Origin: Janthinobacterium sp. PAMC25594
Lineage (GTDB): Bacteria; Pseudomonadota; Gammaproteobacteria; Burkholderiales; Burkholderiaceae_D
Length of the DNA stretch: 64,000 nucleotides
Direction: 5' to 3'
NCBI RefSeq assembly: GCF_019443505.1
Contig: NZ_CP080377.1
Coordinates: 5,828,001 to 5,892,000, forward strand
Shown: positions 24,299-33,271 of the stretch, one piece after another
Numbering within the stretch: position 1 is the stretch's first letter
Layout: each line of letters opens with the position of its first letter
Position numbers and translations under genes: made by a program
Notes under the pieces: generated by a model
Database searches by the model: none
Told to the model about the DNA's origin: nothing
The model's input: only the letters and a program-made list of their open reading frames with translations

Positions 24299-24886
24299 CT
24301 ATTGGCAGCGCGGGGCCGACAGCGCGGCCATGCCGCTGACGCTCAGCGCGCAGGCGTGCAGGCCGACGGTGATGCCGCTGCGTTCCGCGTCGGCGGCGGC
24401 AAAGGTGGCGCGCCAGCGCTGCGCCGCTGGCGCGCGGAACAGGGCCACCACGCCGATGAAATACGCTTCCTTGCTGACTTTTTCCTGCACTTCGTAGCGC
24501 TGGCCCGGCACCAGCAGCACTTCCTTCACTTCCATCAGGTCGGCGCCCAGTGCCGCCTTTTCGCGCTGCGCGTCGAGGAAGCTGTCGTATGGGGCCTGCT
24601 CGAAGGCGGCGCTCTGGCGCAGTTTGTAGATGCGCGCCACCAGCGCCAGCGGCCGGCCTTCGGCATCGGTGTTGAGGCGCTGCGCCGCGTGCAGGCGGAT
24701 GCTGACGTTGCGCGGCGGTTTTTGCGCGTCCGGCAGTTCGGGCGGCGGCTTGGCCACGCCGGCCATTTGCAGCGCCGCGTTGGCCAGGGTGCCGATGGTG
24801 CCGCCCGCGCAGCCGGCCAGCAGAAGGGCCGGCAGCAGTAGTGCGGTGGCGCGGACCAGGCGGCGGAGCGGGGCGTCAGATGGCAT
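24299..24886 (-). CDS. tssJ: Type VI secretion outer-membrane lipoprotein TssJ
   Basis: 195 residues. The signal peptide ends in lipobox LLLAGC (Cys near 25), so it is an outer-membrane lipoprotein. The TssJ beta-sandwich pattern follows (VSIRLHAAQRLNTDAEGRPLALVARIYKLRQSAAF, VLLVPGQRYEV). It binds the periplasmic end of TssM. I chose the ATG at 24886; a TTG five codons upstream is possible. It is first in the tssJKL operon, divergent from the lipoprotein/sheath operon. Confidence 0.92.
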   Translation of the reverse strand: MPSDAPLRRLVRATALLLPALLLAGCAGGTIGTLANAALQMAGVAKPPPELPDAQKPPRNVSIRLHAAQRLNTDAEGRPLALVARIYKLRQSAAFEQAPYDSFLDAQREKAALGADLMEVKEVLLVPGQRYEVQEKVSKEAYFIGVVALFRAPAAQRWRATFAAADAERSGITVGLHACALSVSGMAALSAPRCQ

Positions 24887-25164
24887 GGACGATCTTTGCA
24901 AAAATGGTGGGTGGAAATAAAAGTCTTGCAGTCATTTAAACGCATGTGCCAGCGGCCTGCTTGCGTTGGCGCAAAGTCCGCCTGCGATCAAGACAATTAC
25001 TGCGCCAGATCAGGATTCATGACGCTGTCCGCCGCTGTGGCGTGGAACTTCTTCTTTGCTGATTAATCTCAATCTGGCAAAAAAATTGGCGATCAATAAT
25101 GGCCTGCACCAAGGCGCCGCCCATCTTTCCCAGCGGTAGCGTCCTCCACGTGAAGGAATGCCCG

Positions 25165-25755
25165 ATGAAGCCAGCCACCATGTTGCCCCGTATTGCCTGC
25201 CTCGCCAGCGCCTTGCTGCTGGCCGCCTGCGCCACGCCAGACCAGCCGGCGCCCACCAAACCTGCCTCGCCGACCCTGGCGCAAGTGATGAGCGACGCCG
25301 ATGCGGCCGCGCGCGCCGGCCAGTACGAACGCGCCATGACCCTGCTCAAGTCCGGTGGCAGCAGCTACCCGGCCGACAAGGCGCCGTGGCTGCAAATGGC
25401 GCAGATGAAGTTCGACCGAGGCCAGTACGGCGATGCCATCGGCCATGCGCTCGAAGCGCTGGAACGCGATCCGGACGACAAGATCGCCAACAGCATCGTT
25501 GCCGTCAGCGGTTTGCGCCTGTCTGGCAAGGCGCTGGCCGACCTGTCGCGGCAAAACAACCTGAATGGCTCGCTGCGCTCGGAAGCGCAGGAGCTGGCCA
25601 AGCTGCTGCGTGCCAGCATCGGCGAAGACGTGCTGGTGCCGCCGGCCAGACGCCCACCGGCGGCCGGCAAGCGCGCCGCCGGTTCCGGCACGCCGGCGAC
25701 GAAGGGCCCGGCATCGTCAGGCAGCGCGGCCGACCCGTTCAGCGGCTTGAAGTAA
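25165..25755 (+). CDS. TPR-type lipoprotein of the T6SS locus
   Basis: 196 residues from an ATG with AAGGAA six bases upstream. The signal peptide ends in lipobox LLLAAC (Cys near 20). Residues about 35-125 form about two tetratricopeptide-like helical pairs (ADAAARAGQYERAMTLLKSGG, FDRGQYGDAIGHALEALERDPDD). A low-complexity Pro/Ala/Gly tail follows. Lipoproteins of this sort commonly lead tssBC operons in Burkholderiales; a role in anchoring or assembly is inferred. It is 37 bases upstream of the sheath gene. Confidence 0.8.
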   Translation: MKPATMLPRIACLASALLLAACATPDQPAPTKPASPTLAQVMSDADAAARAGQYERAMTLLKSGGSSYPADKAPWLQMAQMKFDRGQYGDAIGHALEALERDPDDKIANSIVAVSGLRLSGKALADLSRQNNLNGSLRSEAQELAKLLRASIGEDVLVPPARRPPAAGKRAAGSGTPATKGPASSGSAADPFSGLK

Positions 25756-25792
25756 GCCAGCATCCCTACCATCCCTTTGCAAAGGAAGCGAC

Positions 25793-26875
25793 ATGCCCAA
25801 GTCCGACAGCGTGCAGAAACGCCTGAAGCAGATACGCGCGCCGCGCGTGCAAATGACCTATGACGTCGAGATTGGCGACGCGATTGAAAACAAGGAGCTG
25901 CCCTTCGTGGTCGGCGTGCTGGGTGACTTTGGCGGCAATCCGGACAGCGAGAAAAAACGCCTGAAGGACCGCAAGTTCGTCGCCATCGACAGCGACAACT
26001 TCGACGAAGTGCTGGCCGGCGTGGAGCCGGTGGCGCGTTTCGCCGTGCCGAACCGCATCAGCGAAGCGGGTGGCACGTTCGCCGTCGACCTGCACTTCCG
26101 CTCGATGGATGACTTCCGCCCGGAATCGGTGGTGCGCCAGGTCGATCCCTTGGGCGACTTCGCCATCTCGCGCCAGCCGGAAGACATGTATTTCGTCGAC
26201 CATCACAAATACCTGTGGTGTAACGCGGCGTATGCGTTCGGCAGCAAGCTGACGCGCGCGTTTGCCGATTACGGCTGGTGCGCCGCCATCCGCGGCGTGG
26301 AGGGCGGCGGCCTGGTGGACGACCTGCCCACCCATACCTTCAAGACGGACGAGGGCGACGTGGCCCTGAAATGCCCTGCCGAAGTGGCGATCACCGACCG
26401 GCGCGAAAAGGAATTGTCGGACCTAGGCTTCATCTCGCTGGTGCACTGCAAGAACACGGCGTATGCGGCGTTCTTCGGCGCGCAGTCGGCGCAGAAGAGC
26501 CGCAAGTACAACAGCGACGCGGCCAATGCCAACGCGGTGCTGTCGTCGCAGCTGCAGTACATCTTTGCCGTTTCGCGCATCGCCCACTACATGAAGGCCA
26601 TGATGCGCGACAAGATCGGCAGCTTTGCCGCCGCCTCCAACGTGGAAGATTTTTTGAACCGCTGGCTGATGCAGTACGTGCTGCTCGACGATAACGCCAG
26701 CCAGGAACAGAAGGCGCAGTTCCCGCTGCGCGAGGCGTCCGTGCAGGTGCATGAAGTGCCGGGCCGGCCCGGCGTGTACCGCGCCGTGTCGTTCCTGCGT
26801 CCCCATTTCCAGCTCGATGAGCTGTCCGTTTCGCTCCGACTGGTCGCGGAGTTGCCGAAGTCGACCAATTCATGA
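25793..26875 (+). CDS. TssB-TssC sheath chimera (in-frame fusion with large deletion)
   Basis: 360 residues. Residues 1 to about 118 are the N-terminal two thirds of TssB (QKRLKQIRAPRVQMTYDVE, KELPFVVGVLGDFGG, VDLHFRSMDDFRPESVVRQV). From about 135 to the end it is the C-terminal half of TssC (HHKYLWCNAAYAFGSKLT, WCAAIRGVEGGG, LPTHTFKTDEGDVALKCP, SRIAHYMKAMMRDKIGSF, PGVYRAVSFLRPHFQLDEL). Normal proteins are about 165 and 495 residues, so the TssB C-terminus, the intergenic gap and about 250 residues of TssC are missing. The contractile sheath needs separate interlocking TssB and TssC subunits, so this product is probably not functional. An assembly error is the alternative. Confidence 0.85.
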   Translation: MPKSDSVQKRLKQIRAPRVQMTYDVEIGDAIENKELPFVVGVLGDFGGNPDSEKKRLKDRKFVAIDSDNFDEVLAGVEPVARFAVPNRISEAGGTFAVDLHFRSMDDFRPESVVRQVDPLGDFAISRQPEDMYFVDHHKYLWCNAAYAFGSKLTRAFADYGWCAAIRGVEGGGLVDDLPTHTFKTDEGDVALKCPAEVAITDRREKELSDLGFISLVHCKNTAYAAFFGAQSAQKSRKYNSDAANANAVLSSQLQYIFAVSRIAHYMKAMMRDKIGSFAAASNVEDFLNRWLMQYVLLDDNASQEQKAQFPLREASVQVHEVPGRPGVYRAVSFLRPHFQLDELSVSLRLVAELPKSTNS

Positions 26876-26906
26876 TCCACCCATCTTTCAACCAGAGGAG
26901 CACACC

Positions 26907-27398
26907 ATGGCAATCGATGTATATCTGCAGATAGACGGCATCAAGGGCGAGTCCACCGATGACAAGCACAAGGACTGGATCGAGTGCAAATCGGTCAGCT
27001 GGAGCGTCGAGCAGCCGAAGTCCGCCACCGCCTCGACGGGCGGCGGCCACACGGCCGAACGCTGCGAGCACAAGGACATCGTCATCTCCAAGCTGGCCGA
27101 CCTGGCCTCGCCGGTGCTGCTGCAGACCTGCTCGGCCGGCAAGACCATTCCCAAGGCGCGCTTCGAATTCATGCGCGCCGACGGCCAGGGCGAGCGCGTC
27201 AAGTACTTTGAAATCGAAATCGAGAATGTGCTGATCGGCGCCGTCACGCCGAACGTGGAAGAGGGCGACATCCTCGGTGAACACGTCGGCTTCAAGTTCT
27301 CGAAAGTGAAGTGGAAATACACGCAGCAAAAAGTGACGGGCGGCGCGGGCGGCAATACCTCGGGCGGCTGGGACCTGGCCGCGAACCGCGTGGCTTGA
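26907..27398 (+). CDS. hcp: Type VI secretion tube protein Hcp
   Basis: 163 residues, full length, with a GAGGAG site before the ATG. Hcp hallmarks are MAIDVYLQIDGIKGES, DWIECKSVSWSVEQP, the GGGHTAERCEHKDI loop and the C-terminal VKWKYTQQKV. Hexameric rings stack into the inner tube and carry effectors. It lies 31 bases after the sheath chimera and 66 before tssE. Confidence 0.95.
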   Translation: MAIDVYLQIDGIKGESTDDKHKDWIECKSVSWSVEQPKSATASTGGGHTAERCEHKDIVISKLADLASPVLLQTCSAGKTIPKARFEFMRADGQGERVKYFEIEIENVLIGAVTPNVEEGDILGEHVGFKFSKVKWKYTQQKVTGGAGGNTSGGWDLAANRVA

Positions 27399-27464
27399 TC
27401 CATCGCGCGCGGCGCGCGGCGGCCACCTCCGCCCGCGCGCCGCGCCGACTTTGCAGGAGAGCGC

Positions 27465-27938
27465 ATGGACAGTTATGTACCTGGCCTGTTCGACCGCCTG
27501 ATGGGCGACGGCGGTGCGGCGGGCGGCGTGGCGGCGCGCCTGTCGCTGGAACAATTGAAGGATGCGGTGGCGCGCGACCTGGAAGAGCTGCTCAACACGC
27601 GCGTGGCCTTGCCGCCCGGCGCGCTGGATGCCTATCCGGAATGCGCGGCGTCCATCGTCAACTATGGCTTGATCGATTTCGCCGGCATGTGTTTGTCCAG
27701 CAGTGAAGACCGCGCCCGCATCTGCGCCGCGCTGAAGGCGGCCATCGAACGCCACGAACCGCGCCTGCGCAATGTGCGCGCCCGCCTGGAGCGGGAAGCG
27801 GGCAGCATCAACCGCGTCGGCTTCGTCATCAGCGGCACCCTGGCCGTGCAGGCCGGGGGCGAGACGGTCAATTTCGACGCCGTGCTGCAGCCGTCGTCGC
27901 TGCGCTATTCGATCAACCGCAAGGGAGCCGCCGCATGA
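27465..27938 (+). CDS. tssE: Type VI secretion baseplate protein TssE (gp25-like)
   Basis: 157 residues, full length for TssE. The gp25 lysozyme-like wedge domain is visible: VARDLEELLNTR, CAASIVNYGLIDFAGM, AAIERHEPRLRNVRARLE and FVISGTLAV. It forms the baseplate wedge with TssF, TssG and TssK. Normally tssF and tssG follow it; here its stop overlaps tssH by four bases, so both are absent from this position. Confidence 0.92.
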   Translation: MDSYVPGLFDRLMGDGGAAGGVAARLSLEQLKDAVARDLEELLNTRVALPPGALDAYPECAASIVNYGLIDFAGMCLSSSEDRARICAALKAAIERHEPRLRNVRARLEREAGSINRVGFVISGTLAVQAGGETVNFDAVLQPSSLRYSINRKGAAA

Positions 27939-30574
27939 GCAATCATTTGAAAACCCTGATCGCCAAACTGAATGACACGTCGCGCTCTGCCGCCACCCGC
28001 GCCGCCGGCATCTGCGTGGGATTGGGCCAGTATGAAGTCGATATCGAACACCTGTTCCTGGCCCTGCTGGAACAGGAGCGCAGTGATTTCGTCACCATTG
28101 CGCGGCGCAGCGAAATCAGCCTGACGGCGCTGGAGGCGGACTTGCGCCGCGAGATCGGCGGCTTCCGCACGGGCAGCGCGCGCACGCCCGTGTTTTCGCC
28201 CCATTTGCCGCTGCTGTTCGAGCACGCCTGGCTGGTCGCCTCGCTCGATACGGCGCAGCCGGGACCCATCCGCAGCCGCCATCTGTTATTGGCGCTGCTG
28301 ACGGAGCCGGAACTGTCGCAACTCGCGTACCGCGGCTCGAAGCTGTTCGCCCGCTTCAGCGTCGAGCAATTGAAGCACCATCCGGACAAGCTGACGGCCG
28401 GCTCCGTGGAGGAAAGCGCGGCCGCGCCGCAGTTTTCCGAGACACCCGACGATCCGCTTGCGACTTTGGCCAGCAAGAGCCCGGCGCTGGACCAGTTCAC
28501 CACCGACCTGACGCAGCTGGCGCGCGACGGCAAGCTCGATCCCGTGATTGGTCGCGAGGGCGAGATACGCCAGGCCGTCGACATCCTGCTGCGCCGGCGC
28601 CAGAACAATCCGATACTCACCGGCGAGGCGGGCGTGGGCAAGACGGCCGTGGTGGAAGGCCTGGCCTTGCGCATCGCGGCCGGCGACGTGCCCGAGGTGC
28701 TGCAGGGGGCGCGCATCCACTCGCTCGACATGGGCTTGCTGCAGGCCGGCGCCAGCGTGAAGGGAGAATTCGAAAGCCGGCTGAAGAACGTTATCGACGA
28801 GGTGGCGAAAAGCCCGCATCCCGTCATCCTCTTCATCGACGAGGCGCACACCATGATCGGTGCCGGCGGCCAGGCGGGGCAGAACGACGCGGCCAATCTG
28901 CTGAAACCGGCGCTGGCGCGCGGCGCCCTGCGCACCATCGCCGCCACCACCTGGAGCGAGTACAAAAAGTATTTTGAAAAGGATGCGGCGCTGGCGCGGC
29001 GCTTCCAGGTGGTGAAGGTGGAAGAGCCAAGCGAGGACATCGCCTGCGCCATGCTGCGCGCCATGGCACCGCTGATGGAGCGCCATTTCGGCATCCGCGT
29101 GCGCGACGCCGCCATCGTCGAGGCGGTGCGCCTGTCGCACCGCTACATCAGCGGGCGCCAGCTGCCCGACAAGGCCATCAGCGTGCTCGATACGGCCTGC
29201 GCCAAGGTGGCGCTGGGCCAGCGCGCCACGCCGGCGCAGCTGGAAAACGCGAACCGGCGGCAGGAACGCATCGGCGCGGAAATCGCCGCCCTGACGCGCG
29301 AAGCGGCTGACGGCGAAGCGTCCGACAAAACCGCTGCCGCACGCCTGGCGCAGCTGCGGCGCGAGCATGACGAAGGGCAGGCGGCAATCGCGGCCCTGGC
29401 GCAGCGCTGGGAGCGCGAAAAAACGCTGGTGGCGCAGATCGGCGACTTGCGCGCGCAACTGCGCGGCGAGCGGCCGGGCGAAGTGGGTGCGGCACGCCTG
29501 CTGGCGCTGAAGGAAGAACTGGCGGCGCTGCAGGGAGAGGCGCCGCTGTCGCCGCTGGAAGTCGACGCCCAGGTGGTGGCCGGCATCGTCGCCGGCTGGA
29601 CCGGCATCCCGCTGGGGAAAATGCTCAAGGACGAGATCCGCACGGTGCTGACCCTGGACGGCGCGCTGCGCGAACGGGTGCTGGGACAGGACCACGTCAT
29701 CGCGGCGGTGGCGCAGCGCGTGCGCACGGCGCGCGCCAGCCTGGACGACCCGAACAAGCCGCAAGCCGTGTTCCTGTTCACGGGGCCGTCCGGCACGGGC
29801 AAGACGGAAACGGCGCTGGCGCTGGCCGACCTGCTGTATGGCGGCGAGCGCAAGCTCATTACCATCAACATGAGCGAATACCAGGAAGCGCACAGCGTGG
29901 CCGGCCTGAAAGGCTCGCCGCCCGGCTATGTCGGCTATGGCGAAGGCGGCGTGCTGACGGAAGCCGTGCGGCGCCAGCCCTACAGCGTGGTGCTGCTCGA
30001 CGAGGCGGAAAAAGCGCACCCTGATGTGCTGGAACTGTTTTTCCAGGTCTTCGACAAGGGCGTGCTCGATGATGCGGAAGGGCGCGAAGTCGATTTTCGC
30101 AACACCATCATCATCGCCACCTCGAACATGGGGGCGGGCGCCATGATGGCCGCCTGCCTGAACCGGGCGGCGCAAGACTTGCCCACGCCGGCCGCGCTGG
30201 AAGAACTGGTGCGCCCGCAACTGGTGGCGCATTTCAAGCCGGCCTTGCTGGGCCGCCTGAAGGTGCTGCCGTTCTATCCCCTGAGCGACGCGGTGCTGGC
30301 CGAGATCATCGCCCTGAAACTGGCGCATATCGGCGCGCGCATCGCGCGCAACCACCAGGCGCAGTTCAGCCATGACGCGGGCCTGGTCGACGCCGTTCTG
30401 GCGCGCTGCACCGAGGTCGATTCGGGCGCGCGCAATGTCGATCAAATTCTCAATGGCAGCCTGCTGCCGGCGATTGCCGAAGCGGTACTGGCGCGCATGG
30501 CCGAAGGCGAGCCGATCGCCTCGATACGCGTCAGCGCCGGCAAGCAGGGGCAGTTCAAGTACACGATCCGATAA
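27935..30574 (+). CDS. tssH: Type VI secretion AAA+ ATPase TssH (ClpV)
   Basis: 879 residues, full length. An N-terminal Clp-N domain (about 1-150) precedes AAA+ module 1 with Walker A GEAGVGKTAVV and Walker B VILFIDEAHT. A ClpB-like middle segment follows, then AAA+ module 2 with Walker A GPSGTGKTETAL and Walker B VVLLDEAEKAH. ClpV extracts and recycles contracted sheath by binding the TssC N-terminal helix. That helix is missing from the sheath chimera upstream, so its substrate may be absent here. Confidence 0.95.
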   Translation: MSNHLKTLIAKLNDTSRSAATRAAGICVGLGQYEVDIEHLFLALLEQERSDFVTIARRSEISLTALEADLRREIGGFRTGSARTPVFSPHLPLLFEHAWLVASLDTAQPGPIRSRHLLLALLTEPELSQLAYRGSKLFARFSVEQLKHHPDKLTAGSVEESAAAPQFSETPDDPLATLASKSPALDQFTTDLTQLARDGKLDPVIGREGEIRQAVDILLRRRQNNPILTGEAGVGKTAVVEGLALRIAAGDVPEVLQGARIHSLDMGLLQAGASVKGEFESRLKNVIDEVAKSPHPVILFIDEAHTMIGAGGQAGQNDAANLLKPALARGALRTIAATTWSEYKKYFEKDAALARRFQVVKVEEPSEDIACAMLRAMAPLMERHFGIRVRDAAIVEAVRLSHRYISGRQLPDKAISVLDTACAKVALGQRATPAQLENANRRQERIGAEIAALTREAADGEASDKTAAARLAQLRREHDEGQAAIAALAQRWEREKTLVAQIGDLRAQLRGERPGEVGAARLLALKEELAALQGEAPLSPLEVDAQVVAGIVAGWTGIPLGKMLKDEIRTVLTLDGALRERVLGQDHVIAAVAQRVRTARASLDDPNKPQAVFLFTGPSGTGKTETALALADLLYGGERKLITINMSEYQEAHSVAGLKGSPPGYVGYGEGGVLTEAVRRQPYSVVLLDEAEKAHPDVLELFFQVFDKGVLDDAEGREVDFRNTIIIATSNMGAGAMMAACLNRAAQDLPTPAALEELVRPQLVAHFKPALLGRLKVLPFYPLSDAVLAEIIALKLAHIGARIARNHQAQFSHDAGLVDAVLARCTEVDSGARNVDQILNGSLLPAIAEAVLARMAEGEPIASIRVSAGKQGQFKYTIR

Positions 30575-30594
30575 TCCACCTTCCGGAGAGCGCC

Positions 30595-31626
30595 ATGTTC
30601 AACCTGGAGCAGTTGCTGCATCCCGTCAGCGCCGTCAGTCCCTGTGGCGAAGACATCACCTTCAGCCAGGAGCTCGACGCCATCGCGCGCGCGCGCCAGC
30701 ACGATGACCCGAGCCTGGACCAGGGCGAATGGGTGACGGCGTTGAAGGAAGCCGACTGGCCTTTCGTGGCGACGCGCTGCGAACAGCTGATCGCAGCGCG
30801 CAGCAAGGATTTGCGCGTGGCCGTCTGGCTGGCCGAGGCGCACGCGAAGACGCGCCACTTCCGTGGCCTGGGCGATGGCTACGCGCTGTTGGCCGGCCTG
30901 TGCGAGCGCTATTGGGAAGGCCTGTACCCGCCGGCGGAAGAAGGCGACCAGGAACAGCGCATCGGCAATGTCTTCTGGCTGCTCTCGCGCACGCCGCAAC
31001 TGCTGCGCCAGATCCCGCTGACCGAGGGCGCCGATGGCCTGTTTTCACTGCAGGATTTCGATGCGGCGCGCCAGCGCGCGGCCGCCAGCCTGGCGCAGGG
31101 CGCAGTGGATCAGGGCTGGGGTGATACGCGCCACGACGACGGTGCGACCCTGGCGCAGATGGAGGCGGCACGGCAAAGGAATACGCGCGCCTTTTCCGAC
31201 GGCTTGCTGGCCGATGCACAGTACTGCATGCAGTCGCTGCTGGCGTTTGAGCGCAGCGTCGATGCGCGTTTCGGCGCCGATGGCCCGAGTTTTCGCGCCG
31301 CGCGCGAAGCGCTGGAAAACGTCATTCATTTCATCGCGCCGCTGTCGCCCGGCGCGGACTTCGCTGACGCGTCGCCCGCCGCCGGCCAGGGCGCCGGCAG
31401 CAGCGGGGGCGTCATCGTGCAGCGCCAGCAGGCGCTGGCCCAACTGCGCCAGGTAGCCGATTTTTTCCGCCGCACGGAGCCGCACAGCCCCGTCGCCTAC
31501 CTAGCCGACAAGGCCGCCAGCTGGGGCGAGCTGCCGCTGCACCTGTGGCTGCGCGCCGTCGTGAAGGACTCGGGCACCCTGGCGCAGCTCGACGAGATGC
31601 TGGGCACGAACAGCGCGAACGGTTGA
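30595..31626 (+). CDS. tssA: Type VI secretion protein TssA (ImpA N-terminal family)
   Basis: 343 residues. The ImpA-N domain occupies about 5-130 (LLHPVSAVSPCGEDI, DLRVAVWLAEAHAKTRHFRGLGDG, YWEGLYPP). The C-terminus (about 270-340) has the short TssA type ending with RQVADFFRRTEPHSPVAYLADKA. TssA starts sheath/tube polymerisation at the baseplate. It lies 20 bases after tssH and ends the operon. Confidence 0.92.
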   Translation: MFNLEQLLHPVSAVSPCGEDITFSQELDAIARARQHDDPSLDQGEWVTALKEADWPFVATRCEQLIAARSKDLRVAVWLAEAHAKTRHFRGLGDGYALLAGLCERYWEGLYPPAEEGDQEQRIGNVFWLLSRTPQLLRQIPLTEGADGLFSLQDFDAARQRAAASLAQGAVDQGWGDTRHDDGATLAQMEAARQRNTRAFSDGLLADAQYCMQSLLAFERSVDARFGADGPSFRAAREALENVIHFIAPLSPGADFADASPAAGQGAGSSGGVIVQRQQALAQLRQVADFFRRTEPHSPVAYLADKAASWGELPLHLWLRAVVKDSGTLAQLDEMLGTNSANG

Positions 31627-31659
31627 TTGTTTGTCGCGCTTCCATGCTAATCTTTGGGC

Positions 31660-32460
31660 ATGCTCAGAATGCCCATGTTGCCTGCCGCGCTATGCCTGTT
31701 CATCGCTGCCAGCGCGCAGGCCGGGACGGCGACGCCGCTGGTGATCTATGGCGACGACGATTATCCGCCGTACTCCTACGTCGAGAAAGGCCAGCTGAAA
31801 GGCATCTACACGGAGATCGTGCGCGAAGCCGTGCAATCGATGCCGCATTATGCGGTGCAACTGCGCCCCGTGCCCTGGAAACGGGGGCTGCTGATGCTGC
31901 AGACGGGCGAGGCTTTCGCCTTGTACCCGCCGTATTCGTGGCGCAGCGAGCGGCCGTATGTGCGCTATTCCGTGCCGCTGCTGATGGAGCAGCTGGTGGT
32001 GTTGTGCAGCCAGGACGTGCTGGCGAAGCGCGCGCTGCGGCAGTGGCCTGCCGATTACGGCGGCCTGCACATCGGCGTGAACGCGGGTTTCCTGCTTGGG
32101 GATGCGGCACTGACGGCGTCCTTGCATGCCGAAAGAATCGTGCTCGACCCGGCCAAGGGCACGCGCGCGAATCTGCTCAAGCTGATGCGCGGGCGCATCG
32201 ATTGCTATGTCAGCGACCGCCTGTCGGCGCAGTGGGAATTGCAGCGCATCCGGCGCGCGAGTCCGCCGGGCGCGCCGATGCAGGCAATCGAGGAAACGGC
32301 GCAGCTGGCCGGCCAGCACGGTCACCTGGGCTTTACAGTGCGCCGGCCGGACTCCTACCCCTATCGCGACGACTTTATCGAGCAATTCAATGCCGCCATC
32401 GTGCGCATGCAAGCCAGTGGCGCGATCCGCCGCATCGTTGACCACGCATTGCTACCGTGA
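31660..32460 (+). CDS. Periplasmic solute-binding protein, family 3-like
   Basis: 266 residues from the first ATG; a TTG two codons upstream is possible and no clear ribosome site is visible. The signal peptide ends at SAQA. The mature protein begins LVIYGDDDYPPYSYVEKGQLKGIYTEIVREA, the classic opening of polar amino-acid binding proteins, and has RGRIDCYVSDR in lobe 2. No permease or ATPase genes are nearby, so it may be a stand-alone sensor or binding protein. It starts 33 bases after tssA but is functionally unrelated. Confidence 0.8.
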   Translation: MLRMPMLPAALCLFIAASAQAGTATPLVIYGDDDYPPYSYVEKGQLKGIYTEIVREAVQSMPHYAVQLRPVPWKRGLLMLQTGEAFALYPPYSWRSERPYVRYSVPLLMEQLVVLCSQDVLAKRALRQWPADYGGLHIGVNAGFLLGDAALTASLHAERIVLDPAKGTRANLLKLMRGRIDCYVSDRLSAQWELQRIRRASPPGAPMQAIEETAQLAGQHGHLGFTVRRPDSYPYRDDFIEQFNAAIVRMQASGAIRRIVDHALLP

Positions 32461-32494
32461 CGTTGCTACCCTGATTCCACCAATGGAGAAGACC

Positions 32495-33007
32495 ATGAAA
32501 AAACTGTTGTTCCTGTGTGTGCTCGTGCTGGCCGGCTGCGTGGGCCGTCCCGATAACATTGTCCCTGTCAGCAACTTCGACACGACCCGCTATCTTGGGA
32601 AGTGGTATGAGATCGCGCGCCTCGACCACTCGTTCGAACGGGGCCTGAGCCATGTGACGGCCGACTACAGCCTGCGCCAGGATGGCGGCCTGAAAGTGCT
32701 CAACCGCGGCTACAAGGATGCGGACGCGAAGTGGAAGGAAGCGGAAGGCAAGGCGTATTTCGTCGATAAGAAAGACGTGGGCTACCTGAAAGTGTCGTTT
32801 TTCGGGCCCTTCTATGGTTCCTACATCGTGTTTGATTTGGACCAGCAAGATTACAGCTACTCCATGATCAGCGGCCCCGACAAGTCATACTTGTGGTTGC
32901 TGTCGCGCTCGCCGACCATGGATCCTGCCTTGCAGCAGCGCCTGGTCGAGAAAGCCCGAGGGCTGGGTTTCGACACGTCAAAATTGATCTATGTGAAGCA
33001 AAATTGA
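32495..33007 (+). CDS. Outer-membrane lipocalin (Blc-like)
   Basis: 170 residues with GGAGAA before the ATG. The signal peptide ends in lipobox VLAGC (Cys near 15). The lipocalin signature YLGKWYEIARLDHSFERGL and the later YSYSMISGPDKSYLWLLSRSP are present. Bacterial lipocalins bind fatty acids or lysophospholipids in membrane maintenance. Length and motifs match E. coli Blc. Confidence 0.92.
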   Translation: MKKLLFLCVLVLAGCVGRPDNIVPVSNFDTTRYLGKWYEIARLDHSFERGLSHVTADYSLRQDGGLKVLNRGYKDADAKWKEAEGKAYFVDKKDVGYLKVSFFGPFYGSYIVFDLDQQDYSYSMISGPDKSYLWLLSRSPTMDPALQQRLVEKARGLGFDTSKLIYVKQN

Positions 33008-33271
33008 CCATGCTTGCCTGCCGCCCGTTCGTGGCGGCATAGCGCCTTGAAATTGTTGCTTTTCTGCATGTTATTTCTTGCAATACCATCCTGATTCACT
33101 CACAATCTGCTCCAAAGTGGTGCGCTGCGGCGCGCCGCCATTCTGGCGACCTGGGTAGCGTTGCGTCGCCGCTCGTGATTGCCGCACGGCAGATGCCTGC
33201 TATATTGGTACGTAGCAGCAAGTCGGTTTCGTGGCATCTGTGCATTGTTTTTTTCAGATAGGAATCACGCA

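Noticed and set aside
25060..25100. Sigma-54 promoter (TGGC...TTGGC) before the T6SS lipoprotein gene
   Set aside because: Spacing gives GG-N11-GC or GG-N10-GG rather than GG-N10-GC, so the match is not good enough.
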